From an uncultured Bacteroidota bacterium (GTDB lineage: Bacteria; Bacteroidota; Bacteroidia; Flavobacteriales; Schleiferiaceae), in NCBI GenBank assembly GCA_913057235.1, contig CAJXNI010000010.1:1-64000 (forward strand): a DNA stretch of 64,000 bases. The letters run 5' to 3'. Of the stretch, positions 6,415 through 14,043 are shown piece by piece. A program made the position numbers and the translations under genes. Below the pieces are notes generated by a model. That model saw only the letters and a program-made list of their open reading frames with translations. It was not told the origin of the DNA and searched no databases. How positions within the stretch are numbered: the first letter of the stretch is position 1; every line of letters begins with the position of its first letter.

Positions 6415-8157
6415 ATGCTTAAAACTTTCTGTTCGCTCTTGTGCACCGTCTTGTTCTTTTCGGCCCAGGCCTTAGAGCAGCACCAGGTATTTTTACAGTT
6501 TGCCACCGCCCGGCATCAACTCAGCCCGCAGGCTCAAGCCGATTTACAAAAGCTGCTTAACCAACTGCCGCAGGCTTTTGACTTTGAAATCTCCATTGCC
6601 GGCCATACCGATGACCGCGGCACCGATTTTTACAACAAGGGCTTGGCGCAGCGCAGAGCCCTGGCGGTTAAAGACTTTTTGGTAGGGGCGGGCGTTTCTG
6701 AAGAGGCCATTGCCGTAGCAAGTTATGGAGAGTGGCGTCCGCTCCAGAAGAATACATCCGCGGAAGCGCGCCAGAAAAACCGCAGGGTAGAGGTACGGCT
6801 CACCATTTACAAATTTGAAAACGTAGAAGAGCTGGAAGCGGTCTTGGCCGAAAAAGACCGCACCCGCCAAATTATTGATGCCAATAGCCGCACTACGGTA
6901 GAAGGCAAGCACGGTATGACCTTGCACCTGCCCGCGGGCGCCTTTGTAGATGAGACTGGTGCGCCCTACACTGGCCCCGTATTGCTGGAGTTGCAGGAAG
7001 CGCTGGAGATTGGCCAGTTTATTACCAATCAGTTGTACACCCAAAGTGAAGATCAAGTTTTAATCAGTGGCGGCATGTTTAAGATCTCGGCCACTACAGA
7101 AGAGGGAGTGCCTTTGCAGCTAGACAGCGGCCAGTCTATTTACGCTACCGTGCCTACCCCAGCGGTGGACCCGCAAATGCAGCAGTTCACCTCCAGCACC
7201 GGGGCGGTTTGGCAAGCATCAGACCAACCGGTCAATGGTTTTTTAAACATTGAGATGCCGCCCCGGCCTACCTTGCAATACAATCCCAGCATTTTGCCCC
7301 AATACGAGGGCTATAAAAAACCCAAGCCGGTTGAACCGGAAATTTGGGTAGAACCACGCAGGCCTGAGGCTCCTGACCCCGTAGACTTTGAGCCTGAAAT
7401 TGCCTTTTACCAAAAACCTTTAGCCGCTCGCATCAAGCGCAAGGCGGCCCAGCGCTTACAGCAAGCCCAACGCGAATACGAGGAAAAACTGAATCTATAC
7501 CAGCGCAAAAAAGATTTGTACGATGACCACGAAAAAAATTACGCCTTGGCTTGTGAAAAATACCAACAGGCTTTGGTAGACTGGCAAGCGGCCCGTGAAG
7601 AAGATAGTTTGGCCTTTTTGCAAAGTGAGGATTACCTTTTGCGCAAAGCTTCCAATAAGGTGAAATACCTACTGGCGCTGGAAATATACCGCAAGAAGGT
7701 AGACCGTTGGGAAGATTTACGCGCCACTAAAATGGATTCGGCTTTGGCTGAGTTGGACGAAAAGGGCATTGCCAATGAGCAAATGATGAACAGCTACATT
7801 ACCTCGGTTTCTAAACTGAAGTGGATTAACATTGATCGCTTTTGGAAAATGCGGGATAGCCAAAGGCAAATGGTGGTTTTAAATGATGCCGATGAAGCAC
7901 AGGAGCGGGTTTTCATAGTTTTTAAAAACCTGCAATGTGTGCTACCCATGAAGAGCGTGCAGGAAGGGCGGAAGACCTTCTACCAAATGGACGGTATTCC
8001 CAAAGACGAGCGCTTTGCCTTTATGGCCTACCGCGTAGAAAATGGCAAGCCGCAGGTGTACCTGGAAAATTTTGATCCGCGGAAGACGCAAACCATCCAA
8101 TACCGTGAGGTAAGTTTTAAAGAGTTTAGAGCCCTTCTGGAGGAAGTGCAGGCTTAA
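6415..8157 (+). CDS. OmpA-domain envelope protein with long coiled C-terminal region
   Basis: 580 residues with a signal peptide (cleavage near AQA, residue 19). An OmpA C-terminal-like peptidoglycan-binding domain occupies about residues 25-130: AGHTDDRGTDFYN, LAQRRALAVKDFL and RQKNRRVEVRL are the usual motifs. Around residues 155-260 there is a beta domain with LHLPAGAFVD, resembling ZU5-like modules of Bacteroidota surface proteins. Residues about 340-470 are charged and helical and probably form a coiled coil. OmpA modules usually sit at the C-terminus, so the N-terminal placement is unusual. Likely tethers an envelope structure to the wall; partner unknown. Transcribed alone and followed by a strong bidirectional terminator. 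Confidence 0.82.
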   Translation: MLKTFCSLLCTVLFFSAQALEQHQVFLQFATARHQLSPQAQADLQKLLNQLPQAFDFEISIAGHTDDRGTDFYNKGLAQRRALAVKDFLVGAGVSEEAIAVASYGEWRPLQKNTSAEARQKNRRVEVRLTIYKFENVEELEAVLAEKDRTRQIIDANSRTTVEGKHGMTLHLPAGAFVDETGAPYTGPVLLELQEALEIGQFITNQLYTQSEDQVLISGGMFKISATTEEGVPLQLDSGQSIYATVPTPAVDPQMQQFTSSTGAVWQASDQPVNGFLNIEMPPRPTLQYNPSILPQYEGYKKPKPVEPEIWVEPRRPEAPDPVDFEPEIAFYQKPLAARIKRKAAQRLQQAQREYEEKLNLYQRKKDLYDDHEKNYALACEKYQQALVDWQAAREEDSLAFLQSEDYLLRKASNKVKYLLALEIYRKKVDRWEDLRATKMDSALAELDEKGIANEQMMNSYITSVSKLKWINIDRFWKMRDSQRQMVVLNDADEAQERVFIVFKNLQCVLPMKSVQEGRKTFYQMDGIPKDERFAFMAYRVENGKPQVYLENFDPRKTQTIQYREVSFKEFRALLEEVQA

Positions 8158-8187
8158 GCCGAAAATCTTCAGAGGGTGTTTCAATTA

Positions 8188-8225
8188 AAAAGCCCCGGGC
8201 CTTCTGAGCCTGGGGCTTTTGTCTT
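8188..8225. terminator. Bidirectional intrinsic terminator
   Basis: Arms AAAAGCCCCGGGC (8188-8200) and GCCTGGGGCTTTT (8208-8220), loop of 7 bases, one wobble pair, with A- and T-rich flanks. It lies between two convergent genes (ends at 8157 and 8245), so it can serve both. Confidence 0.85.
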
Positions 8226-8244
8226 TTTAAGAAATGACATTGCT

Positions 8245-9024
8245 TTAAGGTTCCAGCAAGAGCGGCTGCGTGCCCCCTCCAATAATCACCTTGGCATTAG
8301 GCGATTGCGAGAGTTCTTTGTACACCTCTAAAGACTGGTACTGAATAATAGCGGGGGTAAGCCCTTCGCTAATAATTTGGTTGGCGTCTCGCACACCGGC
8401 TGCCTCAATTTTTTTTCGTTCCGCTTCTTGTCGCTCTTTTTGCAGCACAAACTCCATGCGTTGGGCTTCCTGCTCGGCTTCCAGCTTTTCTTCAATGGCC
8501 TGGTAGAGGCCGGCTGGTAGAGTTACACTTTTAAGCAACACCGCCTCAATTACAAAGCCCCGTTCACCAATTAAGTCCATCATTTTTTTACGGATGGCAT
8601 TTTCAATATCCATACGGTTACCCGTGTGCATGTCTTTGGCCATAAACTTGGCGGTAACATCGGCAGCAGCCGCTCTAAAAACGGGTAAAATTACCGTGCT
8701 TAAATAATCTTCACCAATGCTACCAATGATATCAGTGGCTTTATCTTCCCGCACGTGGTAGAGAATGGAAATTTCGGTTTGCACGTTGAGCCCTTCTTTA
8801 GAGGGTAGCGGTAAATTGACCTCCAGGTTTTGGGTGTTTACCGGCACAATTATGATTTTGGAAACAAAGGGATTGTACCAACGGGGGCCAGCCGGATAGT
8901 TGGTTTCATGAATTTTACCAATGGTTCTTTTTACGCCTACGTTGCCTTGGCGCACGGTCACGCAGCTCGTGAGTAGAAAGGAAGCGGCCAAAATAGCGGG
9001 GAGAAAACGAATAATTTTTTGCAT
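8245..9024 (-). CDS. SPFH/prohibitin-family lipoprotein
   Basis: 259 residues. The N-terminus is a lipoprotein signal with lipobox LLTSC (Cys21). An SPFH (band 7/prohibitin) domain follows, roughly residues 25-190, with GNVGVKRTIGKI, PVNTQNLEVNLPLPSKEGL and ERGFVIEAVLLKSVTLP, then a Glu/Lys/Arg/Gln-rich helix (EEKLEAEQEAQRMEFVLQKE) typical of prohibitin oligomerisation. Most prohibitin homologues are anchored by a transmembrane helix; here lipid anchoring would place the ring in the periplasm or at the outer membrane. Single gene, convergent with the OmpA-like gene. Probable membrane-organising scaffold; partner protease not seen nearby. Confidence 0.85.
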   Translation of the reverse strand: MQKIIRFLPAILAASFLLTSCVTVRQGNVGVKRTIGKIHETNYPAGPRWYNPFVSKIIIVPVNTQNLEVNLPLPSKEGLNVQTEISILYHVREDKATDIIGSIGEDYLSTVILPVFRAAAADVTAKFMAKDMHTGNRMDIENAIRKKMMDLIGERGFVIEAVLLKSVTLPAGLYQAIEEKLEAEQEAQRMEFVLQKERQEAERKKIEAAGVRDANQIISEGLTPAIIQYQSLEVYKELSQSPNAKVIIGGGTQPLLLEP

Positions 9025-9247
9025 GTTTACCGGGTTTGTGATTCATTTTGAGGATTAGCAAAAACATTGCCAAATCTAGTGTTAAGCTTCTGAGAGTGAA
9101 AAGTGTAGAGCCTAGTGAATGCCTGCATCGCATGGTGGCATCACAGCCTCGCGGGCGGTTGCACCGGATGTAGGTGCATTGCCTTCTTCTGCGCCATTCG
9201 CTTTGGGTGCATTAAGCACTACCCCACCCCAAAAGCTTTCGGGGCAA

Positions 9248-9387
9248 CCCTTCTGACAGAAGGGGAATTTGGCCGGTGTCATTTTGCCAAGAGTTTTTTA
9301 CCCACAATCCTTTCCATTCCTGTGAAAGGGGTGTCACCTGCGCAGCAGGTAGAGCTGAAAGCACAATACAAACGCGCTGCAAGCGCG
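9248..9387. other. Gene-free gap with three small perfect hairpins
   Basis: The 393-bp gap 9025-9417 holds no convincing gene. It contains three perfect short hairpins with 3-base loops: CCCTTCT/AGAAGGG (9248-9264), ACCTGC/GCAGGT (9336-9350) and CGCGCT/AGCGCG (9373-9387). The last two share the loop GCA. None is followed by a T-run in either direction, so they are not clear terminators for the purF-like gene ending at 9418. Confidence 0.4.
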
Positions 9388-9417
9388 CTCGAGGTAAGCT
9401 AGGGTGATACTAATTCA

Positions 9418-11316
9418 CTAATAACTCCGCACGTTTTTACCCTCATACCAGTTCATGAAGGCCCGGTTTACCACGCGCATTCCCCCTGGGGTGGGGAAGT
9501 TCCCCGTAAAATACCAGTCGCCCTGATGGTTGGGGCATGCTGCGTGCAGGTCTTCAATGGTTTGGTAAATGATTTTGACCTCCGCTTGCACCTCTTCAGG
9601 TTTGAGTTGCTCGGCAATTTTATCGGAGATTTCCTGAGCGCTAAAGGGCGCGTAAATTTCTTTGACAAAATTTTGAATTTCCGCATCGGGCAGGTGGCTT
9701 TGCTTTTGGCACTTTTGGTACACGGCATCAATTAGGCCTTGCTGATTACTTTCCTGCAAAAGAGCAATGGCGGCTCTAAAGGCGGCAAATTCGCCCATTT
9801 TACTCATGTTTATGCCGTAGCAATCGGGGTAGCGAATTTGCGGGGCGCTGCTCACCACAATAATTTTCTTGGGGTTTAGGCGGTCTAAAATCCGCAGGAT
9901 GCTTTGCCGCAGGGTAGTGCCGCGCACAATGCTATCGTCAATTACCACCAGATTGTCATCGGGTTTCACCGTTTCATAGGTGATGTCGTAAACGTGACTT
10001 ACTAACTCATCGCGGCTACTGTCTTCACTAATGAAGGTGCGCATTTTCACGTCCTTCCACAGTGATTTTTCCATGCGGGGTCTAATGCTCAACAGCTGAT
10101 CCAGCTTATCGGCATCCAGCTTGCCCTCGTACTTGAGCACCTTGTCGCGCTTCACTTTGTTCAGGTATTCTTCCATGCCCTTCATCATGCCGTAAAAGGA
10201 AATTTCGGCCGTGTTGGGGATGAAGGAAAACACGGTGTGTTTTAAATCACGGTCTACTTCCTTTAAAATGTTGGGGCAAATACCACGGCCCAGGGCAATG
10301 CGCTCGCGGTAAATTTCCGCATCATTACCGCGCGAAAAATAGATGCGCTCAAAGGAGCAGGCCTTGCGCTCCAGCGGCTTGCGCACCTCTACCATTTTGG
10401 TGTCTCCGTTTTTACGGATGATCAAAGCATGCCCCGGATCCACCTCCTTAATTTCGGCAAAAGGCACGTTAAAGGCGGTTTGGATTACCGGCCGCTCACT
10501 GGCGGTTACGGTTACCTCCTCATCCTCATAATAGTAGGCGGGTCTAATGCCCGATGGGTCACGTAGCACAAAAGCATCCCCATGCCCAAACAGCCCCGCC
10601 ATGGCATAGCCACCGTCCCAGTATTTGGCGCTTTTGCGTAAGATTTTTTTAATGTTTATTTCGCTGGCTATGCGCGGACTGATTTCAATTTTGGGCAGGC
10701 CTTCCCTTTTATACTTGCGGTATAGCTTTTCGTTTTCTTCGTCTAAGAAGTGGCCAATCTTTTCCAGGATAGTTACCGTATCGGCTTTTTCTTTGGGGTG
10801 TTGGCCCAGGTCTACCAGCTGATTAAAAAGCTCGTCTACGTTGGTCATGTTAAAATTACCCGCTAAAATGAGATTACGGGTAGTCCAGTTGTTTTGCCTT
10901 AAAAAAGGGTGGCACTGTTCAATGGAATTTCCACCGTAAGTGCCATAGCGCAAATGGCCCAGGTACAGCTCGCCAATAAAAGGCAGGTTTTGCTTCATCC
11001 ACTCTGGGTTGTTTAGCAGAGTGTTATCGCCCTTGAGGCCATCATTAATGCGGGTGGTTACGCGCTGAAAAAGATCTTGGATGGGCGTTTTGTCATTGGA
11101 GCGGTACCGGCTGATGTAGCGCGTGCCAGGGGGCATGTCCAGTTTAATGTTGGCCAGGCCGGCTCCGTCTTGTCCGCGGTTGTGCTGCTTTTCCATTAAC
11201 AAATACATTTTGTTAATGCCGTACAGGGCGGTGCCGTATTTTTGGTGGTAGTAACTAAGAGGTTTTTTAAGCCGAACCAGCGCAATGCCGCATTCGTGTT
11301 TTATGGCGTCACTCAT
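9418..11316 (-). CDS. purF: PurF-like amidophosphoribosyltransferase, long form
   Basis: 632 residues. PurF makes 5-phosphoribosylamine from PRPP and glutamine, the first step of purine synthesis. The N-terminal class-II glutamine amidotransferase domain begins after an 8-residue propeptide at Cys9 (HECGIALV), with RGQDGAG and LGHLRYGTYG motifs. The C-terminal phosphoribosyltransferase domain has the PRPP-binding loop VVIDDSIVRGTTLR. It is over 100 residues longer than standard PurF (about 500), with inserts in the first half (IEISPRIASEINIKKILRKS) and an extended C-terminus. Bacteroidota often carry such a long paralogue besides a standard PurF, so its exact role is less certain. Downstream of the ACMSD-like gene by 32 bases, probably co-transcribed. 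Confidence 0.85.
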   Translation of the reverse strand: MSDAIKHECGIALVRLKKPLSYYHQKYGTALYGINKMYLLMEKQHNRGQDGAGLANIKLDMPPGTRYISRYRSNDKTPIQDLFQRVTTRINDGLKGDNTLLNNPEWMKQNLPFIGELYLGHLRYGTYGGNSIEQCHPFLRQNNWTTRNLILAGNFNMTNVDELFNQLVDLGQHPKEKADTVTILEKIGHFLDEENEKLYRKYKREGLPKIEISPRIASEINIKKILRKSAKYWDGGYAMAGLFGHGDAFVLRDPSGIRPAYYYEDEEVTVTASERPVIQTAFNVPFAEIKEVDPGHALIIRKNGDTKMVEVRKPLERKACSFERIYFSRGNDAEIYRERIALGRGICPNILKEVDRDLKHTVFSFIPNTAEISFYGMMKGMEEYLNKVKRDKVLKYEGKLDADKLDQLLSIRPRMEKSLWKDVKMRTFISEDSSRDELVSHVYDITYETVKPDDNLVVIDDSIVRGTTLRQSILRILDRLNPKKIIVVSSAPQIRYPDCYGINMSKMGEFAAFRAAIALLQESNQQGLIDAVYQKCQKQSHLPDAEIQNFVKEIYAPFSAQEISDKIAEQLKPEEVQAEVKIIYQTIEDLHAACPNHQGDWYFTGNFPTPGGMRVVNRAFMNWYEGKNVRSY

Positions 11317-11348
11317 GGTGAAATTCCTTCTCTAAATGAGCGGCAAAA

Positions 11349-12401
11349 TTACTTTTTTTCTACCACCTCGGTAGCCTTGGTATTGCTGCCCCCAATCTCA
11401 AATCGGCTTTTGTCTATATTGAGCCATTCCAGTGTGCTGTTGCAGAAAATATCTTCCACCGTTTCCTGCGGTAAATCCATTTCTTCTATAAAGGCGCCAA
11501 TCTCTAAATCGCCCAACGGAAATGGATAATCGCTGCCCAGGGTCACGCGTTTTGAACCCTGAAGATCTAAAATGTATTGCAAGGCTTTGGGATCATGGGT
11601 AATGCAGTCTACCCAGAAATCACCCACGTACTGCCTGGGGTTTACATTGTTATGAATGGCCACCAAATCGGGGCGGCAGTTAAAGCCGTGCTCAATGCGG
11701 CCCAGGGTGGGTAAGAAGGAGCCTCCCGCGTGCGAAAAGCAGACCCTTAGTTGCGGTAGCTTTTCAAACACCCCTCCAAAAATCATAGAGCAGGCTGCGC
11801 GCGAAGTTTCGGCTGGCATGCCTACCAGCCAGGGCAACCAGTATTTGCTCATGTTTTCCATCCCCATCATATTCCAGGGGTGCACCATTATGGCCATGTC
11901 CAATTCCTGCGCGGCTTCAAAAATGGGAAAGAACTCAGGCTCGCTCAGGTTTTTATCATTGATGTTAGAGCCAATTTGAATGCCTAACAAACCAATCTCT
12001 TTGCAGCGCTCCAACTCTTTAATGGCCTCATCGGCATCTTGCATGGGTAAGGTCCCCAGGCCCAGGTAATTTTGGGGGTAGCGTTCGCACAGCTCCGCGA
12101 TGTCATCGTTCAGAAACTCAGCCAAAGCCCGCGTGTCTTTAGCATTGGCCCAGTAGCTAAACATCACCGGAATAGTGCAAACCACCTGCACCTGGGTGTT
12201 AAACCTTTCATAATCGGCAATGCGGGTTTCCGCATCCCAGCAATTGGGTTGAATGCGCCTGAAAAACTTTTCGCCCTTCATCATATTGGCGCTGCCATCG
12301 GCATTATGGATGAGGTGAATAAAATCGCCATACCCAAATTTCTGCGCAAAATTAGGCAGCTTCTCGGGCAGGATGTGGGTGTGCATGTCAATTTTAAGCA
12401 T
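11349..12401 (-). CDS. ACMSD-type amidohydrolase (aminocarboxymuconate-semialdehyde decarboxylase)
   Basis: 350 residues. The metal-dependent decarboxylase ACMSD converts 2-amino-3-carboxymuconate semialdehyde, an intermediate of 3-hydroxyanthranilate/kynurenine breakdown, to aminomuconate semialdehyde. The sequence follows the animal/bacterial ACMSD closely: metal ligands HTH (His7, His9), the NCWD block, VPVMFSYWA-like segment (IPVMFSYWA), HPW, KYWLPWLVGMPAET, FSHAGG and GSDYPFPLG. Length matches the family. Other kynurenine-pathway genes are not in the window. A TAACTTTG element on the minus strand (12406-12413) lies just upstream and could be a -7 box giving a very short leader. Confidence 0.88.
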   Translation of the reverse strand: MLKIDMHTHILPEKLPNFAQKFGYGDFIHLIHNADGSANMMKGEKFFRRIQPNCWDAETRIADYERFNTQVQVVCTIPVMFSYWANAKDTRALAEFLNDDIAELCERYPQNYLGLGTLPMQDADEAIKELERCKEIGLLGIQIGSNINDKNLSEPEFFPIFEAAQELDMAIMVHPWNMMGMENMSKYWLPWLVGMPAETSRAACSMIFGGVFEKLPQLRVCFSHAGGSFLPTLGRIEHGFNCRPDLVAIHNNVNPRQYVGDFWVDCITHDPKALQYILDLQGSKRVTLGSDYPFPLGDLEIGAFIEEMDLPQETVEDIFCNSTLEWLNIDKSRFEIGGSNTKATEVVEKK

Positions 12402-12526
12402 GCCTCAAAGTTATATTTTTTGGAAAGAATAATGTTGGGTGTTGGATGCTGGATGTCGGTTGACCGTGGCCTGCGGACTGCTAAATAATATCTCATAATC
12501 AGATTTTGGCTGCTATTTCCCGGACA

Positions 12527-12641
12527 GTCAGCCTGAGTGACCCGCAGGTTTTCGGGTTGTTTTGAAGGCGGTTTGCCGGCACCCGAAAATTAGTGGGCTT
12601 CACTACGATTTTTTCGTTCCTCAAAAATCACTCAGCCTGAC
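12527..12641. repeat. Nested palindromic REP-like element
   Basis: Outer arms GTCAGCCTGAGTGA (12527-12540) and TCACTCAGCCTGAC (12628-12641) are inverted with one mismatch. Inside them TTTTCGGGT (12549-12557) and ACCCGAAAA (12581-12589) form a perfect 9-base inverted repeat, with GGC/GCC inside again. It lies in the gene-free gap 12402-12800. The outer arm resembles the CTCAGGCTGACA-type intergenic palindromes known to be common in Bacteroidota genomes. The rest of the gap includes CTTTGCG-rich runs (about 12727-12810) of the kind often seen in intergenic DNA of this phylum. Confidence 0.6.
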
Positions 12642-12800
12642 AGCTATGCTGATGATGAATGTTAGATGTATTCTGGAAGGTAATGGCTTTTAAAGCATCA
12701 GTACAAAGACATCAGTGCAAGTCTGGGCTTCGCGCCTTTGCGTCTTTGCGAGCAACAGAAGTGATGGGCTCAAAATAAGATCACTCTGCGGCTTTGCGCC

Positions 12801-13433
12801 TTATTGCCGCGTAGCAACAAACCGCTTTAACATGGCTAGCCCTGGCTGCACTACCCGGGGGCGCTTTAGGTCTGCAAACAATTCATTTTCAAAATGCGTG
12901 CAAGCCAGAATAACGGTGGCATATCCTTGGGCGTAAAAATCGCGGAGGTATTGCCGGGTGGTTTTTACCTGCTCTTCCGGGCTTAGCCTTTCCAGCTCTT
13001 GCACCCAGTCTAGCCGGGCTTCTACCTGTAACTTGCCCTCAGGCTTAAGCCGATGGGCCAGGGCTTCTAATTTATTTTTCAGCTGCACTTCGGCCGTAAG
13101 CGCCAAAGCCGGTTGCGCATCTAAGCGGGGTATAATTTGCTGGTAGGCACTTTTTAGCTCCCAAACTTTACCGGGGTAACGCTGCGACCAACTTCCCGCA
13201 AAGGAGAGCGAGTTGCAGTAAATAATGAGATGCTGATAGTTTTGAGGCTGAACCTTTTCTTCAAAGCGTTGAGCCAGCTTACGCGGATGGTGATACAGGG
13301 CGGCTGTTTCAGGCGGAGAGGAGCTAATGCCAATGGCCGTGCTCTCAATTTGACGTTCTTCTAAAAAGGCCTTTCCCAATTGCGCGTCAAAGGGCGTACC
13401 GCCAATTACTGCTATGCGGCCCGGGGTCTTAAT
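12801..13433 (-). CDS. Asp/Glu racemase-like protein, non-canonical start
   Basis: The frame is similar to the aspartate/glutamate racemase superfamily, with the two Cys-containing motifs IIYCNSLS and VILACTHFE that supply the catalytic pair. The only canonical start is TTG at 13379, but the frame stays open upstream and encodes RIAVIGGTPFDAQLG, the strand-turn motif expected at the N-terminus of this family. No ATG, GTG or TTG lies in that extension, so translation may begin at ATT (13433-13431), which overlaps the TAA stop of the upstream gene by one base; this would give 210 residues. Substrate unknown. Alternatives are the TTG start with a truncated fold, or a frame error. Confidence 0.6.
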   Translation of the reverse strand: MKTPGRIAVIGGTPFDAQLGKAFLEERQIESTAIGISSSPPETAALYHHPRKLAQRFEEKVQPQNYQHLIIYCNSLSFAGSWSQRYPGKVWELKSAYQQIIPRLDAQPALALTAEVQLKNKLEALAHRLKPEGKLQVEARLDWVQELERLSPEEQVKTTRQYLRDFYAQGYATVILACTHFENELFADLKRPRVVQPGLAMLKRFVATRQ

Positions 13434-13821
13434 TATGGTAGGTTTGAAAAATACGAAGCATCACCGGAGCGGGAATTTGGCCACGCTCATACTGGGGGAG
13501 TTCCTGAAAAACCCGGTCCAGCGCTTCGGGGCGCAAACCCAGTTTAAGGCCAAAGCGCTTGAGCTCAATCACCTCCGCTTCGTTTAATTCCTCATCGGCA
13601 AAAGCCACCAAAAGCAAACGGTGAAACTGCGTGATGCGCTCAAACTCGTTTTTAGGGGCAATAAATTCTATGTTTTCATCAAAAAGCTGGTCAAAGGTGC
13701 TTTTGTCAATTTTAAGCAGCTGCGCCATGCCCAGCATGAGACGGTATTCCTCCTCACGCACTTCTTTATCGGCCAAAGCCATTTGAATGAGGGAGGTGAG
13801 AACGCTGAGCTTTTCTTTCAT
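13429..13821 (-). CDS. TerB-like protein
   Basis: 130 residues from ATG at 13821; a 9-codon extension to 13848 (containing CYYCKK) is possible but lacks the family pattern. The protein is all-helical and acidic, with two repeats of the TerB type: LIQMALADKEVREEEYRLM and LLVAFADEELNEAEVIELK. TerB domains are cytoplasmic metal-binding or scaffolding modules named from tellurite resistance, but in isolation their role is usually unknown. Its stop overlaps the possible ATT start of the racemase-like gene, suggesting coupling. Confidence 0.72.
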   Translation of the reverse strand: MKEKLSVLTSLIQMALADKEVREEEYRLMLGMAQLLKIDKSTFDQLFDENIEFIAPKNEFERITQFHRLLLVAFADEELNEAEVIELKRFGLKLGLRPEALDRVFQELPQYERGQIPAPVMLRIFQTYHN

Positions 13822-13983
13822 GCCAGATTTTTTACAATAATAGCACATATTGCCCTTTTTTCGGGTACGGTTTAGTGTGCGAAGAAATTGGGGCTTAAAG
13901 CAGGGCGGTTTTTTACTTTTGCAGGCTCAGCCACAGCGCTTTAATAAAATTTATACCGCTTCCATTTTTGCCGATAATTTAAT

Positions 13984-13991
13984 TACATTTG
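13984..13991 (+). promoter_or_regulatory. -7 promoter element of prs-rplY-pth
   Basis: TACATTTG followed by C matches the Bacteroidota -7 consensus TAnnTTTG exactly. It lies 52 bases before the prs start. A TTTG occurs upstream at 13967-13970, but its 13-base spacing is shorter than the usual 19 or so, so the -33 element is uncertain. Confidence 0.45.
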
Positions 13992-14043
13992 CAGCCCTTT
14001 TTTAGAGGGGCGTAAAAACATCAATACCAAAGAATTAGAGAAT

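Noticed and set aside
9115-9402. Plus-strand 95-codon frame in the gap beside the SPFH gene
   Set aside because: Composition is odd, with no family pattern or clear start signal, and it crosses three hairpins. Treated as non-coding.
12281-12496. Minus-strand 71-codon frame upstream of the ACMSD gene
   Set aside because: Overlaps the start of the ACMSD frame in another phase and has no motif.
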